DNA of 64,000 nucleotides from CAYVQZ01 sp964453435. GTDB taxonomy: Bacteria > Abyssobacteria > SURF-5. The notes below the pieces were generated by a model. The model made no database searches and was not told the DNA's origin. It worked only from the letters and a program-made list of their open reading frames with translations. Each line of letters opens with the position of its first letter. Position 1 is the first letter of the stretch. This document shows positions 43,558 to 52,566 of the stretch, in pieces. Location of the stretch: positions 1 to 64,000 of the forward strand of contig CAYVQZ010000015.1 in the NCBI GenBank assembly GCA_964453435.1. Direction: 5' to 3'. Both the position numbers and the translations under genes were made by a program.

Positions 43558-44109
43558 AAAACCCCTTCTTTCTTAAATTATGCCTTTGCCCGTTCTCTAT
43601 GGTTATCGGTGGTTTTCTACCACCATTCAGTCCACAAGGATAATGAGGACCATATCGGCATAAGAGGGATTCTTCAGGCCCTAATAAGAAGGCGGCTCTT
43701 TCATTTTCGGTTTCCCCCATATCACGAAAGGCATCGAGCATGCCAAGAGAAAAGCTTCTTGTCCCATCATGCCGTAAGTCCCACGTCTGAAACGTGCTAG
43801 AACTCACGAGGCCCACGAACGAAAAAGAGAGGACCGCTTGGTTAATTGCACTTTAGCAATGGCAAGAATTGAAAATCGTTGCAAAAGGCAACCCCACGGT
43901 CACGCGAAATACCAATAGCGCGAGAAAAGTCGACTTACTACCACAAATACAAGGAAGCGGCGTGGTTCTGGGAAAACCACCAAATCCTGACGATTCACAC
44001 CTCAGAAAGGGAAGCTCGAAAGGGTAGCCTGATTGCGCTAACCTCATTGCGTTCGGTTAAAAGCACTCGCCATCCGCGGTCATCTTAACGAAACGGTCCC
44101 TCATGTGAT
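43558..44109. other. 552-base stretch with an unexplained open frame
   Basis: A minus-strand frame of 106 codons (43496-43816) stays open and overlaps the start of the methyltransferase gene. Its translation (for example RHDGTRSFSLGMLDAF) matches no family I recognise. Near its 3' end is a hairpin GGTGGT-AGAAA-ACCACC on the minus strand. A structured RNA or mobile-element relic is possible. The rest, towards the ferredoxin gene, shows nothing clear. Confidence 0.3.
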
Positions 44110-44985
44110 ATGCTAATGTTTGAGCCAAAAATGAGCATACTGGAACTTCAAGACCATCCATCACCTTACCGCAAGCGTATCCTTCGCTGGATGTTTCGCA
44201 ACTATCCGGACCTGCTCAGGTTCTACCTCTTCGGCGGGATGTTGTCTTGCCGGGCGCCGATTGTCGGAAAGTTTCTCGCCCGCCCGATTCTCAACAACTA
44301 CGGCCGTCTGGCACACGGAGGAATGGCCCTGCCTCTCCGGGAAATATGCGATATTATCGATCAAGCCCATGATATCGTGGCGGCCGAGTGTCCATGTCGA
44401 GCGCTCGAAAATAAGTGCGATTTGCCCCGATCAAACTGTCTGAAGCTGAACACGGCGGGCAGGGTGCTGCTCGAGGACGAGAAAGTTCAGGGCAGGCGCG
44501 TCTCGAAGGAGAAAGCTAAGAATATTTGCAAAGAGAGTTATGCCCTCGGCATGATGCTACAACTGGAATGGTGCATCAGCCCCTTCCATTATGATATCTG
44601 CTGTTGCTGCCGCTGTTGCTGTGTGGCCAGCCGACTCCGTTTCCAATATGGCGTCAATGGCGCCATCCAGGCCGGCCCCTACCTCCCTAAGCTTTTTCCC
44701 GAGTTCTGTATTGAATGCGGAGAGTGCGCGAAAGCCTGCCCCGCCGAAGCTGTCGAAGTCGCCTCACAACCTGTTTTCTGCACCGATAAATGCATCGGGT
44801 GCGGCCTCTGCGAATCGCGATGCCCGACCTCCGCCATTGAGATGACGCCGGCGAGAGAAATACGGAAACGGACTCCCCCTCCATCTGTTGCCTTGTTCTT
44901 CTGGTGGTTCGCCGCCCTTTTTGTCCTCATACCGGAAGTGCTTTTCTTCAATTTTATTTATAAGCGGTTTGCGCGTTCCCGGTAG
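44110..44985 (+). CDS. Membrane-anchored 2[4Fe-4S] ferredoxin-like protein with a cysteine-rich insert
   Basis: The 291-residue protein ends with two ferredoxin motifs, CIECGECAKACP and CIGCGLCESRCP, followed by a transmembrane helix VALFFWWFAALFVLIPEVLFF. The first half has AAECPCRAL and further cysteines, then the run DICCCCRCCCVAS, seven cysteines within eight residues (about 189-196). It probably passes electrons at the membrane. The cysteine run could bind an extra cluster or metal and is unusual. Alternative starts are ATG 44110, 44116 and 44131. No partner oxidoreductase is adjacent. Confidence 0.85.
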   Translation: MLMFEPKMSILELQDHPSPYRKRILRWMFRNYPDLLRFYLFGGMLSCRAPIVGKFLARPILNNYGRLAHGGMALPLREICDIIDQAHDIVAAECPCRALENKCDLPRSNCLKLNTAGRVLLEDEKVQGRRVSKEKAKNICKESYALGMMLQLEWCISPFHYDICCCCRCCCVASRLRFQYGVNGAIQAGPYLPKLFPEFCIECGECAKACPAEAVEVASQPVFCTDKCIGCGLCESRCPTSAIEMTPAREIRKRTPPPSVALFFWWFAALFVLIPEVLFFNFIYKRFARSR

Positions 44986-45117
44986 TAACCCTTTTGCGCC
45001 TCGCACTCCTCTTGCCGAATTCTCGGGCGCATGGCATAGTACGCTCATGGAGCGTGTGGTGAGCGTCAAACCAGGTCTGTTCTCCTCATTTAAACGACCT
45101 TCCAGGAGGAACCGATA

Positions 45118-47247
45118 ATGAAGGCATGGCCGGGAAAACCATATCCCCAGGGCGCAACGCCGGATGACGGCGGGGTAAATTTCGCGCTGTTTTCAGAGAA
45201 CGCGGAGAAGGTCGAGCTGTGCTTGTATGACGCTGAGAACGGAAAAGAAACCAGAACACAGCTTGTCGAACACACAGCCCAGGTCTGGCACGGGTATGTG
45301 CCGGAAATTCGAGCCGGTCAGCTGTACGGGTACCGCGTATACGGTCCGTACGAACCGGGCGAAGGGCATCGTTTCAACCCGAGCAAGCTTCTTCTCGACC
45401 CATACACGAAAGCGATTACCAAAGGTCCGAAGATAACCGAAACATCGTTCGGCTATTCCATAGGACATTCGGACGCCGATTTATCGATAGACGAGCGGGA
45501 CAACGCGGCCGAGATGGCAAAATGTGTTGTTGTCAATGAGAGATTCGATTGGGGAAGTGACTCAGCTCCTTGCACTCCATTGCATGAAACCATCATATAC
45601 GAGCTGCATGTAAAGGGATTTACGGCACAACATCCGGATGTGCCTCAGGAACTGAGGGGGACATTTGCGGGGCTGGCCACCCAACCGGTCATCGAATATT
45701 TGACGTCGCTGGGAATTACCGCGGTAGAACTGATGCCGATACACCAGTTCATCACCGATAAGCGACTGGATGACCTCGGCCTGACAAATTATTGGGGATA
45801 CAACTCTATCGGTTTCTTTGCGCCGCACGGCGAATATTCGAGTTCCGGCGACATGGGAGAACAAATCGCGGAATTCAAGAACATGGTGAAAACATTCCAC
45901 GGAATCGGGATCGAGGTGATTCTGGACGTCGTGTACAATCACACCGCGGAGGGGAATCACCTGGGACCCACATTATCCTTCCGTGGAATCGACAACGCGA
46001 GCTACTATCGTTTGCAACCTGATAGTCCTCGGTACTATGTGGATTATACGGGAACGGGCAATACGCTGAACATGGTCCAGCCCCAGGTGCTCCAACTCAT
46101 CATGGACAGCCTCCGCTACTGGGTGCGGGAGATGCATGTCGACGGGTTCCGGTTCGACCTCGCTTCTACACTTGCGCGCGAGTTGATAGACGTCGATCGT
46201 CTCGGCTCGTTCTTTGATATCATTCACCAAGACCCGGTGCTTTCCCAGGTGAAATTGGTCGCTGAACCGTGGGACCTCGGACCAGGCGGCTACCAGGTAG
46301 GCAAATTCCCCGTGCTGTGGGCTGAATGGAACGGGAAATACCGCGACACCATCAGGCGGTTCTGGCGCGGCAACGAACAAATCGTCGGAGACCTCGCCTA
46401 CCGCCTGGCAGGGAGCAGCGACCTGTACGAACATGGCGGCCGGAAGCCGTATGCGAGCATCAACTTCGTGACAGCGCACGATGGCTTCACCCTGAATGAC
46501 CTTGTGAGCTACAACGAGAAACACAATGAGGAAAACGCCGAAGAAAACAAGGATGGCGCTGACGAAAACCTGAGCTGGAATTGTGGAGCGGAGGGGCCCA
46601 CAGACGAGCCGGAGATTCGACAGCTAAGGGAACGACAGAGACGGAATTTCCTCGCAACGCTTCTCCTGTCGCAGGGAGTGCCCATGCTCCTCGGCGCCGA
46701 TGAAATCGGGCGCTCACAGAACGGCAATAACAACGCATATTGCCAAGATAACGAGATTTCGTGGGTCGATTGGAACTTGGACGAACCGAGACAGAAACTG
46801 CTTCAATTCACCCGATTTCTAATACAGCTGCGCAAGGAACACCCGGTGCTTCGTCGACGCCACTTTTTCCAGGGAAGGGAAATCCGCGGTTCCGGTGTCA
46901 AAGACCTCACATGGTTCAAGGCGGACGGTAAAGAGATGTCGGACGATGAGTGGACCAAACAACATTGCAACTGCATCGGGCTCCGTCTGGCGGGCGATGA
47001 GATGGAGGAAAACGACATCCGGGGGAACAGAATTGTCGATGACACATTCCTGATCCTCATGTCGGCCGCAGACTCGCCACTCTCCTTCTCAATGCCCGAC
47101 GACACTCCAGGCCTGATGTGGGAATTAGTCGTCGATACCCGCGAGGCAACGGGAACCAGAAAGCATGACCCGATCCCGGGAGGAACATCCTTTGAACTGG
47201 AGTCTCACTCCCTGGCCGTGTTTCGAGCTAAGGAAAAAAGTGGGTGA
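45118..47247 (+). CDS. glgX: Glycogen debranching enzyme
   Basis: The 709-residue GH13 enzyme hydrolyses alpha-1,6 branches of limit glycogen. An N-terminal CBM48-type domain (GKPYPQGATPDDGGVNFALFSENAEKVELCL) precedes the barrel, with ILDVVYNHTAEG, the nucleophile region DGFRFDLASTLAR, acid/base region VAEPWDLGPGGYQVG and FVTAHDGFTLNDLVSY. The length and NWGYNSIGFFAPHGEYSS-like segments match GlgX/TreX. AGGAGGAACC precedes ATG 45118. It is a single gene, with no other glycogen genes in the window. Confidence 0.95.
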   Translation: MKAWPGKPYPQGATPDDGGVNFALFSENAEKVELCLYDAENGKETRTQLVEHTAQVWHGYVPEIRAGQLYGYRVYGPYEPGEGHRFNPSKLLLDPYTKAITKGPKITETSFGYSIGHSDADLSIDERDNAAEMAKCVVVNERFDWGSDSAPCTPLHETIIYELHVKGFTAQHPDVPQELRGTFAGLATQPVIEYLTSLGITAVELMPIHQFITDKRLDDLGLTNYWGYNSIGFFAPHGEYSSSGDMGEQIAEFKNMVKTFHGIGIEVILDVVYNHTAEGNHLGPTLSFRGIDNASYYRLQPDSPRYYVDYTGTGNTLNMVQPQVLQLIMDSLRYWVREMHVDGFRFDLASTLARELIDVDRLGSFFDIIHQDPVLSQVKLVAEPWDLGPGGYQVGKFPVLWAEWNGKYRDTIRRFWRGNEQIVGDLAYRLAGSSDLYEHGGRKPYASINFVTAHDGFTLNDLVSYNEKHNEENAEENKDGADENLSWNCGAEGPTDEPEIRQLRERQRRNFLATLLLSQGVPMLLGADEIGRSQNGNNNAYCQDNEISWVDWNLDEPRQKLLQFTRFLIQLRKEHPVLRRRHFFQGREIRGSGVKDLTWFKADGKEMSDDEWTKQHCNCIGLRLAGDEMEENDIRGNRIVDDTFLILMSAADSPLSFSMPDDTPGLMWELVVDTREATGTRKHDPIPGGTSFELESHSLAVFRAKEKSG

Positions 47248-47301
47248 AGAAGCTTTTTCCCTCCCCCATCCTGATCACTCCGAAGGCTCGGCCACTGGAA
47301 C

Positions 47302-47619
47302 TCAAACAAGCTGATAGCCAGCCTTCTTCCAGGCCTCCACACCTCCGCCCAGGGCCTTCGCATTCCTGTATCCCTGCCCGATATACTTTGCCGCCCGACC
47401 GGCAGCAGTTTTCTCATGGGGTCAAGCGCAATAGAAAATAATCTCTTGGTCCTTCGGTAAATTGGGCAGACGCGACTCGAATTCTTGAAGCGAAATCGCT
47501 CCCTCGAGACGCATGTCCCTGAATTTCCCCTCATCCTCATAACCACACACGAGCAACGCGTCTCCCGATTCAATTTTCCGGGAAGCCTCCCGCGGGTTGA
47601 TTCTCGCCGGTTCAACCAT
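47302..47619 (-). CDS. Rhodanese-like selenoprotein (UGA-encoded Sec66)
   Basis: Read through one in-frame TGA (47424-47422), this gene encodes a complete 105-residue rhodanese domain. Residues 1-65 end in KDQEIIFYCA; codon 66 is TGA; then PHEKTAAGRAAKYIGQGYRN continues in the same frame to GGGVEAWKKAGYQLV and a second TGA stop at 47304-47302. The active loop becomes Cys64-Ala65-Sec66, where rhodaneses of this type commonly have CAC. A bacterial SECIS hairpin starts 12 bases after the UGA. AAGGAGGGG precedes ATG 47619. It is probably a sulfur- or selenium-transfer or redox enzyme. Conventional gene callers would truncate it at 65 residues. Rhodanese-like selenoproteins are known in some bacteria. 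Confidence 0.88.
47385..47409 (-). promoter_or_regulatory. Bacterial SECIS element
   Basis: On the minus strand, ACT-GCTGCC (47409-47401) pairs with GGCGGC-(AA)-AGT (47395-47385) around the loop GGTCG (47400-47396). The loop starts 21 bases after the UGA and shows the GGUC typical of SelB-binding hairpins; in E. coli fdhF the corresponding distance is about 18 bases. Confidence 0.8.
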
Positions 47620-47957
47620 GGGAATCCCCTCCTTATCTCGATGAACCTTTAGATTTCTTTCCCCCCACGCATGTAGCGAACGGTGGCAGAAGTATCAAGC
47701 CGCTCCACTCGCCGTGCTTCCAACGACCCCAATCACATTTTATTCAGATAAATTACGGTGTCCGACAACTTCGCGCCGCGCTGCATTCCGCTTGCCGCAT
47801 GGCCTCCAGCCCTTTTACGCTTTCGGATACTGTCGCAAAGCCTTTTAATCTCTTTTTCAAAAAAGTCCTCACCTCAGCCAGAAAACAGACAAAAGGGCAC
47901 CCGCCTTAAGCGAGCACCCTTTCTTTTCTTTGCCCTCTATTATACCGGAAGCAAGCG
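47620..47957. other. Intergenic region between cspA and the selenoprotein gene
   Basis: It holds the cspA terminator (47885-47922) and the leader of the selenoprotein gene. No further gene is supported and no clear sigma-70 or sigma-54 promoter was found. Confidence 0.45.
47885..47922 (-). terminator. Intrinsic terminator of cspA
   Basis: On the minus strand a 13-base stem begins AAAGGGTGC (from 47922) and closes with GTGCCCTTT (to 47892), allowing a few G-T pairs, and is followed by TTGTCTGTTTTC. It lies 35 bases after the cspA stop. Confidence 0.75.
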
Positions 47958-48164
47958 TTATTCCACTTTGAGCACGTTTGCCGCCTGCAGCCCCTTTGGC
48001 CCTTCAATGATGTCAAAGCTCACCTGGTCATCCTGCTCCAGGGTCTTGAACCCCTCCCCCTTGATTGCGGTGTAGTGCACAAAAACGTCGTCGCCCTCCT
48101 CGCGCTTGATGAATCCGAAACCCTTTTTGTTGTCGAACCATTTGACCATTCCTACCGGTGCCAT
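47958..48164 (-). CDS. cspA: Cold-shock protein
   Basis: The 68-residue protein is a single cold-shock domain with RNA-binding motifs KGFGFI (14-19) and VFVHYTAI (27-34), and the usual GPKGLQAANV end. It binds single-stranded RNA and DNA and melts mRNA structure. AGGAGGTACAGGTTC precedes ATG 48164. A strong promoter about 150 bases upstream gives a leader of roughly 143 bases, like the long leaders of thermally regulated csp genes. The gene symbol denotes the family, not strict orthology. Confidence 0.94.
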   Translation of the reverse strand: MAPVGMVKWFDNKKGFGFIKREEGDDVFVHYTAIKGEGFKTLEQDDQVSFDIIEGPKGLQAANVLKVE

Positions 48165-48568
48165 GAACCTGTACCTCCTGACTGCTGACCCATCCGCGGA
48201 CCGAGGGAGCCAAAAAAAAATCCGCAGAATCCGTACTTCTCATTCTGCGAATCTCCCTCATCGCATCTTACAAAAACCACACCGAAAGCCCTTTGGAACC
48301 GCCATTCGGAGAGACTATATCACATAGTCCGGAATTTGTCAAGAAATATTTTTTCACTGTCGTTAAGAAACGGTATTGTAAACGCAACTGCCCACTCTCG
48401 CGGATTCTTTGATGTTTCAAGAATTTGCGTGTTTCCCGTGATTCCTCTGAAAAGTGACGCCGTCCGGACTACTTACCGGCAAAATCCTTATGCGTCAACC
48501 GGTTATGAGGCGGCGCTTCGTCTCGGGGCGCCGATTTCCCGGGGCAAAACCTCCTGCAGGCAGACTTT
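48165..48568. other. cspA leader and promoter region
   Basis: The first 143 bases are the predicted cspA leader, rich in A-tracts. The promoter lies at 48314-48342. The part beyond, up to the glcF stop, carries no supported gene. Confidence 0.5.
48314..48342 (-). promoter_or_regulatory. Sigma-70 promoter of cspA
   Basis: Minus-strand TTGACA (48342-48337) and TATAGT (48319-48314) are separated by exactly 17 bases, near consensus. Transcription would start near 48307. Confidence 0.8.
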
Positions 48569-49852
48569 TCATGTCAACTCGGAAGAAGCGCAAAGATTCT
48601 CGTTCCGGCTCTCTTTCGTTGCGGCACGAGCCAGAATCTCCACGGTATGAACCGCTCTCTTATCGAGTCCGCCGGCCGCCAGCAGGTCGTTTAGTTGCAG
48701 GATACAACCGGGACAGCCAGTGGCAATCTCCGTTGCGTCGAGGCCAACGAGGGACTCCACTTTTCTTCGGCCGATCATATGCGCGATTTCCGGGAAAAAG
48801 ACATGAAACGTGCCCGCCATGCCGCAGCAATACATTTCTCCCGAAATTTCTTCGAAGTGACAGGCGCGTTTCAGCAACTCCCTCGGTTGCCGATAAATTC
48901 CCTGTCCCCATCGAAGATGGCACGGATCGTGGTACGTCACGCTGGCGCTGGTCCTATCGAACTGCAGATTCGCGTGTTCGCAAAGGAATTCGCAGATATC
49001 CATTACGGGGACACCAAACGGAGATGCCCCACGACCAAGCAAGAAAGGATACTCGTGTTCCAGCGTGCGTCCGCAGGAGGCGCAAACGGTCAGAATGACA
49101 TCGCATTTTGCCGACTCAAAACATCTCATGTTTTGTTCGGCAAGATTTTTCGCGGCTTCGATATCCCCAAAAGCAAGCGGCGGAGTGCCACAACACAATT
49201 GGGAAGTTGGCACGATTGTCTCCACATTGGCCTTCGCCAGCAGTTCAGACGCTCGCTCGACTATATGGGGGTAAACGTAGTTCGTAAGACATCCCACAAA
49301 AATTCCGGCTCGTTTGGCTGCCACCGGAATTTTCGTGGGCGCCCGAAAGCGCCGGAGCGCGGGCACGTTCGCCATGGGCGGAAGCCATTTCCCACCCCTG
49401 AAGAAAAGCGGCAGGTGCCGCAAATTACCATTTCGCTTTCCGGGAATCAATCGTTGCCCCACCGAGACCGCGCGCATGACCAAATCAAAGAACAGCCTCC
49501 GGGTAATAATATGCCGAAAAACGAAAGCCGCCCCGAAGGGCAATCCAGCTTCCGTCGCCAGGCGGCCACGGGCAGCCCGTATGACCTCGATGAAATCCAC
49601 ACCCGACGGACAGATTTCCGAACATCGCTGGCACATCAGGCAAGCCGACATAATCCGCTGCAGTTCGGCGGAGGCGGATAGTTCCCCTCGATGAAGCGCT
49701 TCCAGGAGCCTGACCCTTCCCCTGGCGACATAGGCTTCGTCTTTCAGCTCGGCAAATACGGGACAGACGGCCCTGCACTTACCGCACCGGGCACATTTCT
49801 CCACCTCCCCAGCGGCATTCGTCGACTTGTCATGAAGCATCCCGAAATGCAC
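48569..49852 (-). CDS. glcF: Glycolate oxidase iron-sulfur subunit-like (GlcF)
   Basis: The 427-residue protein has two 4Fe-4S motifs at the start, CARCGKCRAVCP and CLMCQRCSEICP, and two CCG-type domains with SQLCCGTPP, TVCASCGRTLEHEYP, YCCGMAGTF and ATGCPGC. This is the electron-transfer subunit that pairs with an FAD subunit such as GlcD, oxidising glycolate, D-lactate or another 2-hydroxy acid. It overlaps the FAD-subunit gene by 23 bases. ATG 49852 and 49840 are possible starts. It ends the long minus-strand gene run. Confidence 0.88.
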   Translation of the reverse strand: MHFGMLHDKSTNAAGEVEKCARCGKCRAVCPVFAELKDEAYVARGRVRLLEALHRGELSASAELQRIMSACLMCQRCSEICPSGVDFIEVIRAARGRLATEAGLPFGAAFVFRHIITRRLFFDLVMRAVSVGQRLIPGKRNGNLRHLPLFFRGGKWLPPMANVPALRRFRAPTKIPVAAKRAGIFVGCLTNYVYPHIVERASELLAKANVETIVPTSQLCCGTPPLAFGDIEAAKNLAEQNMRCFESAKCDVILTVCASCGRTLEHEYPFLLGRGASPFGVPVMDICEFLCEHANLQFDRTSASVTYHDPCHLRWGQGIYRQPRELLKRACHFEEISGEMYCCGMAGTFHVFFPEIAHMIGRRKVESLVGLDATEIATGCPGCILQLNDLLAAGGLDKRAVHTVEILARAATKESRNENLCASSELT

Positions 49853-51230
49853 TCGTAAATTTCCCCGGATTCAAAATCCCGTTCGGGTCGAACAGCCTTT
49901 TTATCTCCCCCATGAGAGCCCGTTCCCTTTTCCCCGCCTCGAGCCCGAGAAATTTCGCCTTCGTGAGGCCGATACCGTGTTCGGCCGACAATGTCCCCCC
50001 CAGGGAGACAACCGCTCCGAAAATCTCTGCCACCGCGTGCTCTGCCCTTTCCCGAAGCTCTTCATCATCCCGTTCGAGCATCACATTCACGTGCAAGCTC
50101 CCGTCCCCCACATGTCCGAAGTTGACGATGCGGAGCGAATGCCGGCCGGCTATTTCCTTGATCCTGTCCAATATCTCCGCAAGCCGGGAGCGGGGAACGC
50201 AAATGTCCTCGTTCAGTTTCACCTTTCCTATCTTATACAGGGCAGGCGAAATAGCTCGTCTGAGCGACCAGAAATGTTCTCGCTCCTCTTCCGATGCCGC
50301 GCGTCTCACCATGAACGCGCCGCTATCCTCACAAATGCGCAATATTTTATCTGCCTCCTCACGGGTGGAAGAGCGGAGACCGTCTACCTCGAACAAACAA
50401 AAAACTCCCCGCTTCGGCAGCGCATCAGAGTCCTTATACGAGCTCAAGCATTCGACGGCGCCCTCATCCATCAATTCCGCCGCGCGCGGAGTGATGCCGC
50501 TTCCAAAAATGGAACACACGCATCGGGCAGCCGCATCGGCTGTTGGGAACGTAGCAAGTACGGTTTCGATGCGTTCCGGTAACGGAAGCAGTCTGAGCAG
50601 AATCTCCGTGAAAACTCCCAAGGTTCCTTCCGAACCAACGAAGAGCCGAACGAGGTCGTAACCGGTCACGCTCTTTGGCGCGCCGGTACCCACGCGGACC
50701 GTTTCTCCATTTGCGAGAACCACTTCGAGGGCCATCACGTACTCGCGTGTCGAGCCGTATTTCGTTCCCCGCAGCCCACCGGCATTCTCGGCCACGTTTC
50801 CACCGATGGTGCAGAAGTCACTCGAAGCTGGGTCGGGCGGATAGAACAGCCCCCTTTTCTCCGACTCGCGCTGAAGGTCCCCCGTGATGACTCCGGGCTG
50901 GACCAGAGCCGTCATGTTCCGTGCGTCAATTGCAAGAATTCTATTCATGATCTCGAAGTCGAGAACGATTCCACCTTCGGCGGGAACGGCTCCGCCCGTA
51001 AGGCCGGACCCCGCGCCCCGTGAATAGACTGGAATTCGTTTCACATTGGCGAGCTTCAAGATTCGAGCGACCTGGCTGGCCGCAGTAGGACGAGCTATCA
51101 CGTCGGGCAGCAAGGCAGACACCCTCGATGCGTCGGACGAATATGCGATTCGCTTCTCCACCGAATCGAAGAGGTTTTCTTTTCCCAAAATATCAACCAG
51201 GCTTTTCCTGGTGTCCGAATCAATGCCCAT
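49830..51230 (-). CDS. glcD: FAD-linked 2-hydroxyacid oxidase subunit (GlcD)
   Basis: The 466-residue protein has the PP-loop FAD fold: VIARPTAASQVARILKLANVKRIPVYSRGAGSGLTGGAVP, TIGGNVAENAGGLRGTKYG and GTLGVFTEILLRLLP. The C-terminal domain includes the active-site-type HVGDGSLHVNVM and EHGIGLTKAKFL. It oxidises a 2-hydroxy acid, glycolate or D-lactate being typical, and passes electrons to the adjacent GlcF-like subunit. ATG 51230 begins the first helix; the frame opens at 51263. It overlaps the preceding DUF1848 gene by 11 bases. Confidence 0.88.
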   Translation of the reverse strand: MGIDSDTRKSLVDILGKENLFDSVEKRIAYSSDASRVSALLPDVIARPTAASQVARILKLANVKRIPVYSRGAGSGLTGGAVPAEGGIVLDFEIMNRILAIDARNMTALVQPGVITGDLQRESEKRGLFYPPDPASSDFCTIGGNVAENAGGLRGTKYGSTREYVMALEVVLANGETVRVGTGAPKSVTGYDLVRLFVGSEGTLGVFTEILLRLLPLPERIETVLATFPTADAAARCVCSIFGSGITPRAAELMDEGAVECLSSYKDSDALPKRGVFCLFEVDGLRSSTREEADKILRICEDSGAFMVRRAASEEEREHFWSLRRAISPALYKIGKVKLNEDICVPRSRLAEILDRIKEIAGRHSLRIVNFGHVGDGSLHVNVMLERDDEELRERAEHAVAEIFGAVVSLGGTLSAEHGIGLTKAKFLGLEAGKRERALMGEIKRLFDPNGILNPGKFTSAFRDAS

Positions 51231-52020
51231 GAACACACTCCGATGTCGGCGCCGGGTTGGCATAACAGTAAAGACATCCGTGCGGACACGGGTTGTACCA
51301 CCCTATGTCAACGCTTTCGGTACACCCGCAGGTTGCCCGTTGCCCCTTCGCTTTCCTGGTCGAACAGGGAATCCCCTCTGGGTGCAAGAGAGTGAGAAGC
51401 TCGCCGTCAATACACCGGGAGACAGGCATCCCGGACACGCAACATCCGTGGAGAGTTATTGAGTGCCCGGCGGCTGTTTCGCTCAGCCAATCAAGTTCTT
51501 CGCGCCAACGGGCCTGCCTGATGGGGATTTCGAAAATTCCGTGTTTACTCAGCCTCGAGATGACTTTCCTATATGCGGCCATCCAACTGATGGAAAAGCA
51601 TGTGATGGCATGGCTTCGAGCCTCTTTTGCGATTTCTCCAAACTTTCCAAGATTGCAGATTTCCTCTCCGCCGGGCAGCCTCAAATGCACAATGGGGTCA
51701 AACCGTATACGGACCCGCTGTGGGTTGCCGACGTATTCAACCAATGGTCCGAGCAGCTTCAGCGCTTCAGACATTGGAGGGACCGCCGGTTCCAGCACCG
51801 AGCCTCCCATGCCGGTTATTGTGAAATGCACGTAGAGCGGATATTGCCTGCACCAGTCCCTGAGTGCTTGGTGCGCAAAAAGATTCTCCGGGTTCTTCGT
51901 CCAGAGAACGAGCGTGTGGGTATCGTTTGGCGGCCATTTTTCCCGCAGCAGATCGAGCAACTGGTCCGCAAATCCAGCGACCATGTCGACCCGTCTGCTC
52001 GCGGATATTACGCGTTTCAT
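51220..52020 (-). CDS. DUF1848-family protein, putative metal/Fe-S protein
   Basis: The 266-residue protein starts with RVISASRRVDMVAGF, continues with LVLWTKNPENLF, HFTITGMGG and RVRIRFDPIVHL, and ends in a cysteine block: CGCTESVDIGWYNPCPHGCLYCYANP. This is the DUF1848 pattern. The CPHGCLYC element resembles the cluster-binding motif of radical-SAM enzymes, but it lies at the C-terminus, so membership is uncertain. The function of the family is unknown. It overlaps the LOG-family gene by four bases and glcD by 11, placing it inside an operon. Confidence 0.85.
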   Translation of the reverse strand: MKRVISASRRVDMVAGFADQLLDLLREKWPPNDTHTLVLWTKNPENLFAHQALRDWCRQYPLYVHFTITGMGGSVLEPAVPPMSEALKLLGPLVEYVGNPQRVRIRFDPIVHLRLPGGEEICNLGKFGEIAKEARSHAITCFSISWMAAYRKVISRLSKHGIFEIPIRQARWREELDWLSETAAGHSITLHGCCVSGMPVSRCIDGELLTLLHPEGIPCSTRKAKGQRATCGCTESVDIGWYNPCPHGCLYCYANPAPTSECVHGH

Positions 52021-52565
52021 GACTTGAAGTTTAAAAAATGATTCACCGTCTTTACGGCCTCCTCCGGTGACGAGACGACATGCAAAAGCCTGAGGTCTTT
52101 ATCGCGAATGTCTGTGCATCGGCAAAGGCTTTCCAGTATGGTCGGCCAACAGTCGCCCAGCAGGACGAGCGGCCTCGGCCCCATCGCCCCCGTCTGCTTA
52201 AGATTCCAGATTACGAACAACTCGGCAAGCGTGCCCACTCTTCCTTTCAACACGATGAAAGCGTCGGCAAGCGTGACGAAATTCGCCAGGCGTTCGAAGA
52301 GCGTGGCGTTCTTGATTTCCCGCGCTATGTAAGGGTTCGCTTCCCTGTCACCAAAAACGCCCAAGGTCAGACCGATTGATGTTCCCTTCATGTCGGAGAC
52401 TCCCCGCGAGCAGGCCTCCATTGTCCCGCCATAGCCTCCGTTGCAGACAACATACCCCTCGCGCGCCAATAGTCTTCCCAACAGGCGCGCCTCCTCGTAT
52501 TCGATATCGGTTTCTATCGTCTGGGAGCTTCCGAAAACTGCTACGACGGGTTTTGAATTCCACAC
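52017..52565 (-). CDS. LOG-family (lysine-decarboxylase-like Rossmann) protein
   Basis: The 182-residue protein has VAVFGSSQTIE at the start, VVCNGGYGGTMEACSRGV and KGRVGTLAELFVIWNLKQTG, which are the GGxGTxxE-type motifs of the LOG/TIGR00725 group. Relatives include nucleoside-5'-monophosphate phosphoribohydrolases; the substrate here is unknown. It starts one base after the ddl stop and its own stop overlaps the DUF1848 start as ATGA. Confidence 0.87.
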   Translation of the reverse strand: MWNSKPVVAVFGSSQTIETDIEYEEARLLGRLLAREGYVVCNGGYGGTMEACSRGVSDMKGTSIGLTLGVFGDREANPYIAREIKNATLFERLANFVTLADAFIVLKGRVGTLAELFVIWNLKQTGAMGPRPLVLLGDCWPTILESLCRCTDIRDKDLRLLHVVSSPEEAVKTVNHFLNFKS

Positions 52566-52566
52566 A

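Noticed and set aside
47205..47615. Alternative 136-codon frame over the rhodanese 3' part
   Set aside because: It is out of frame with the rhodanese domain and has Arg/Cys-rich composition. Reading the original frame through the UGA restores a full rhodanese domain instead, so neither a frameshift nor this frame is needed.
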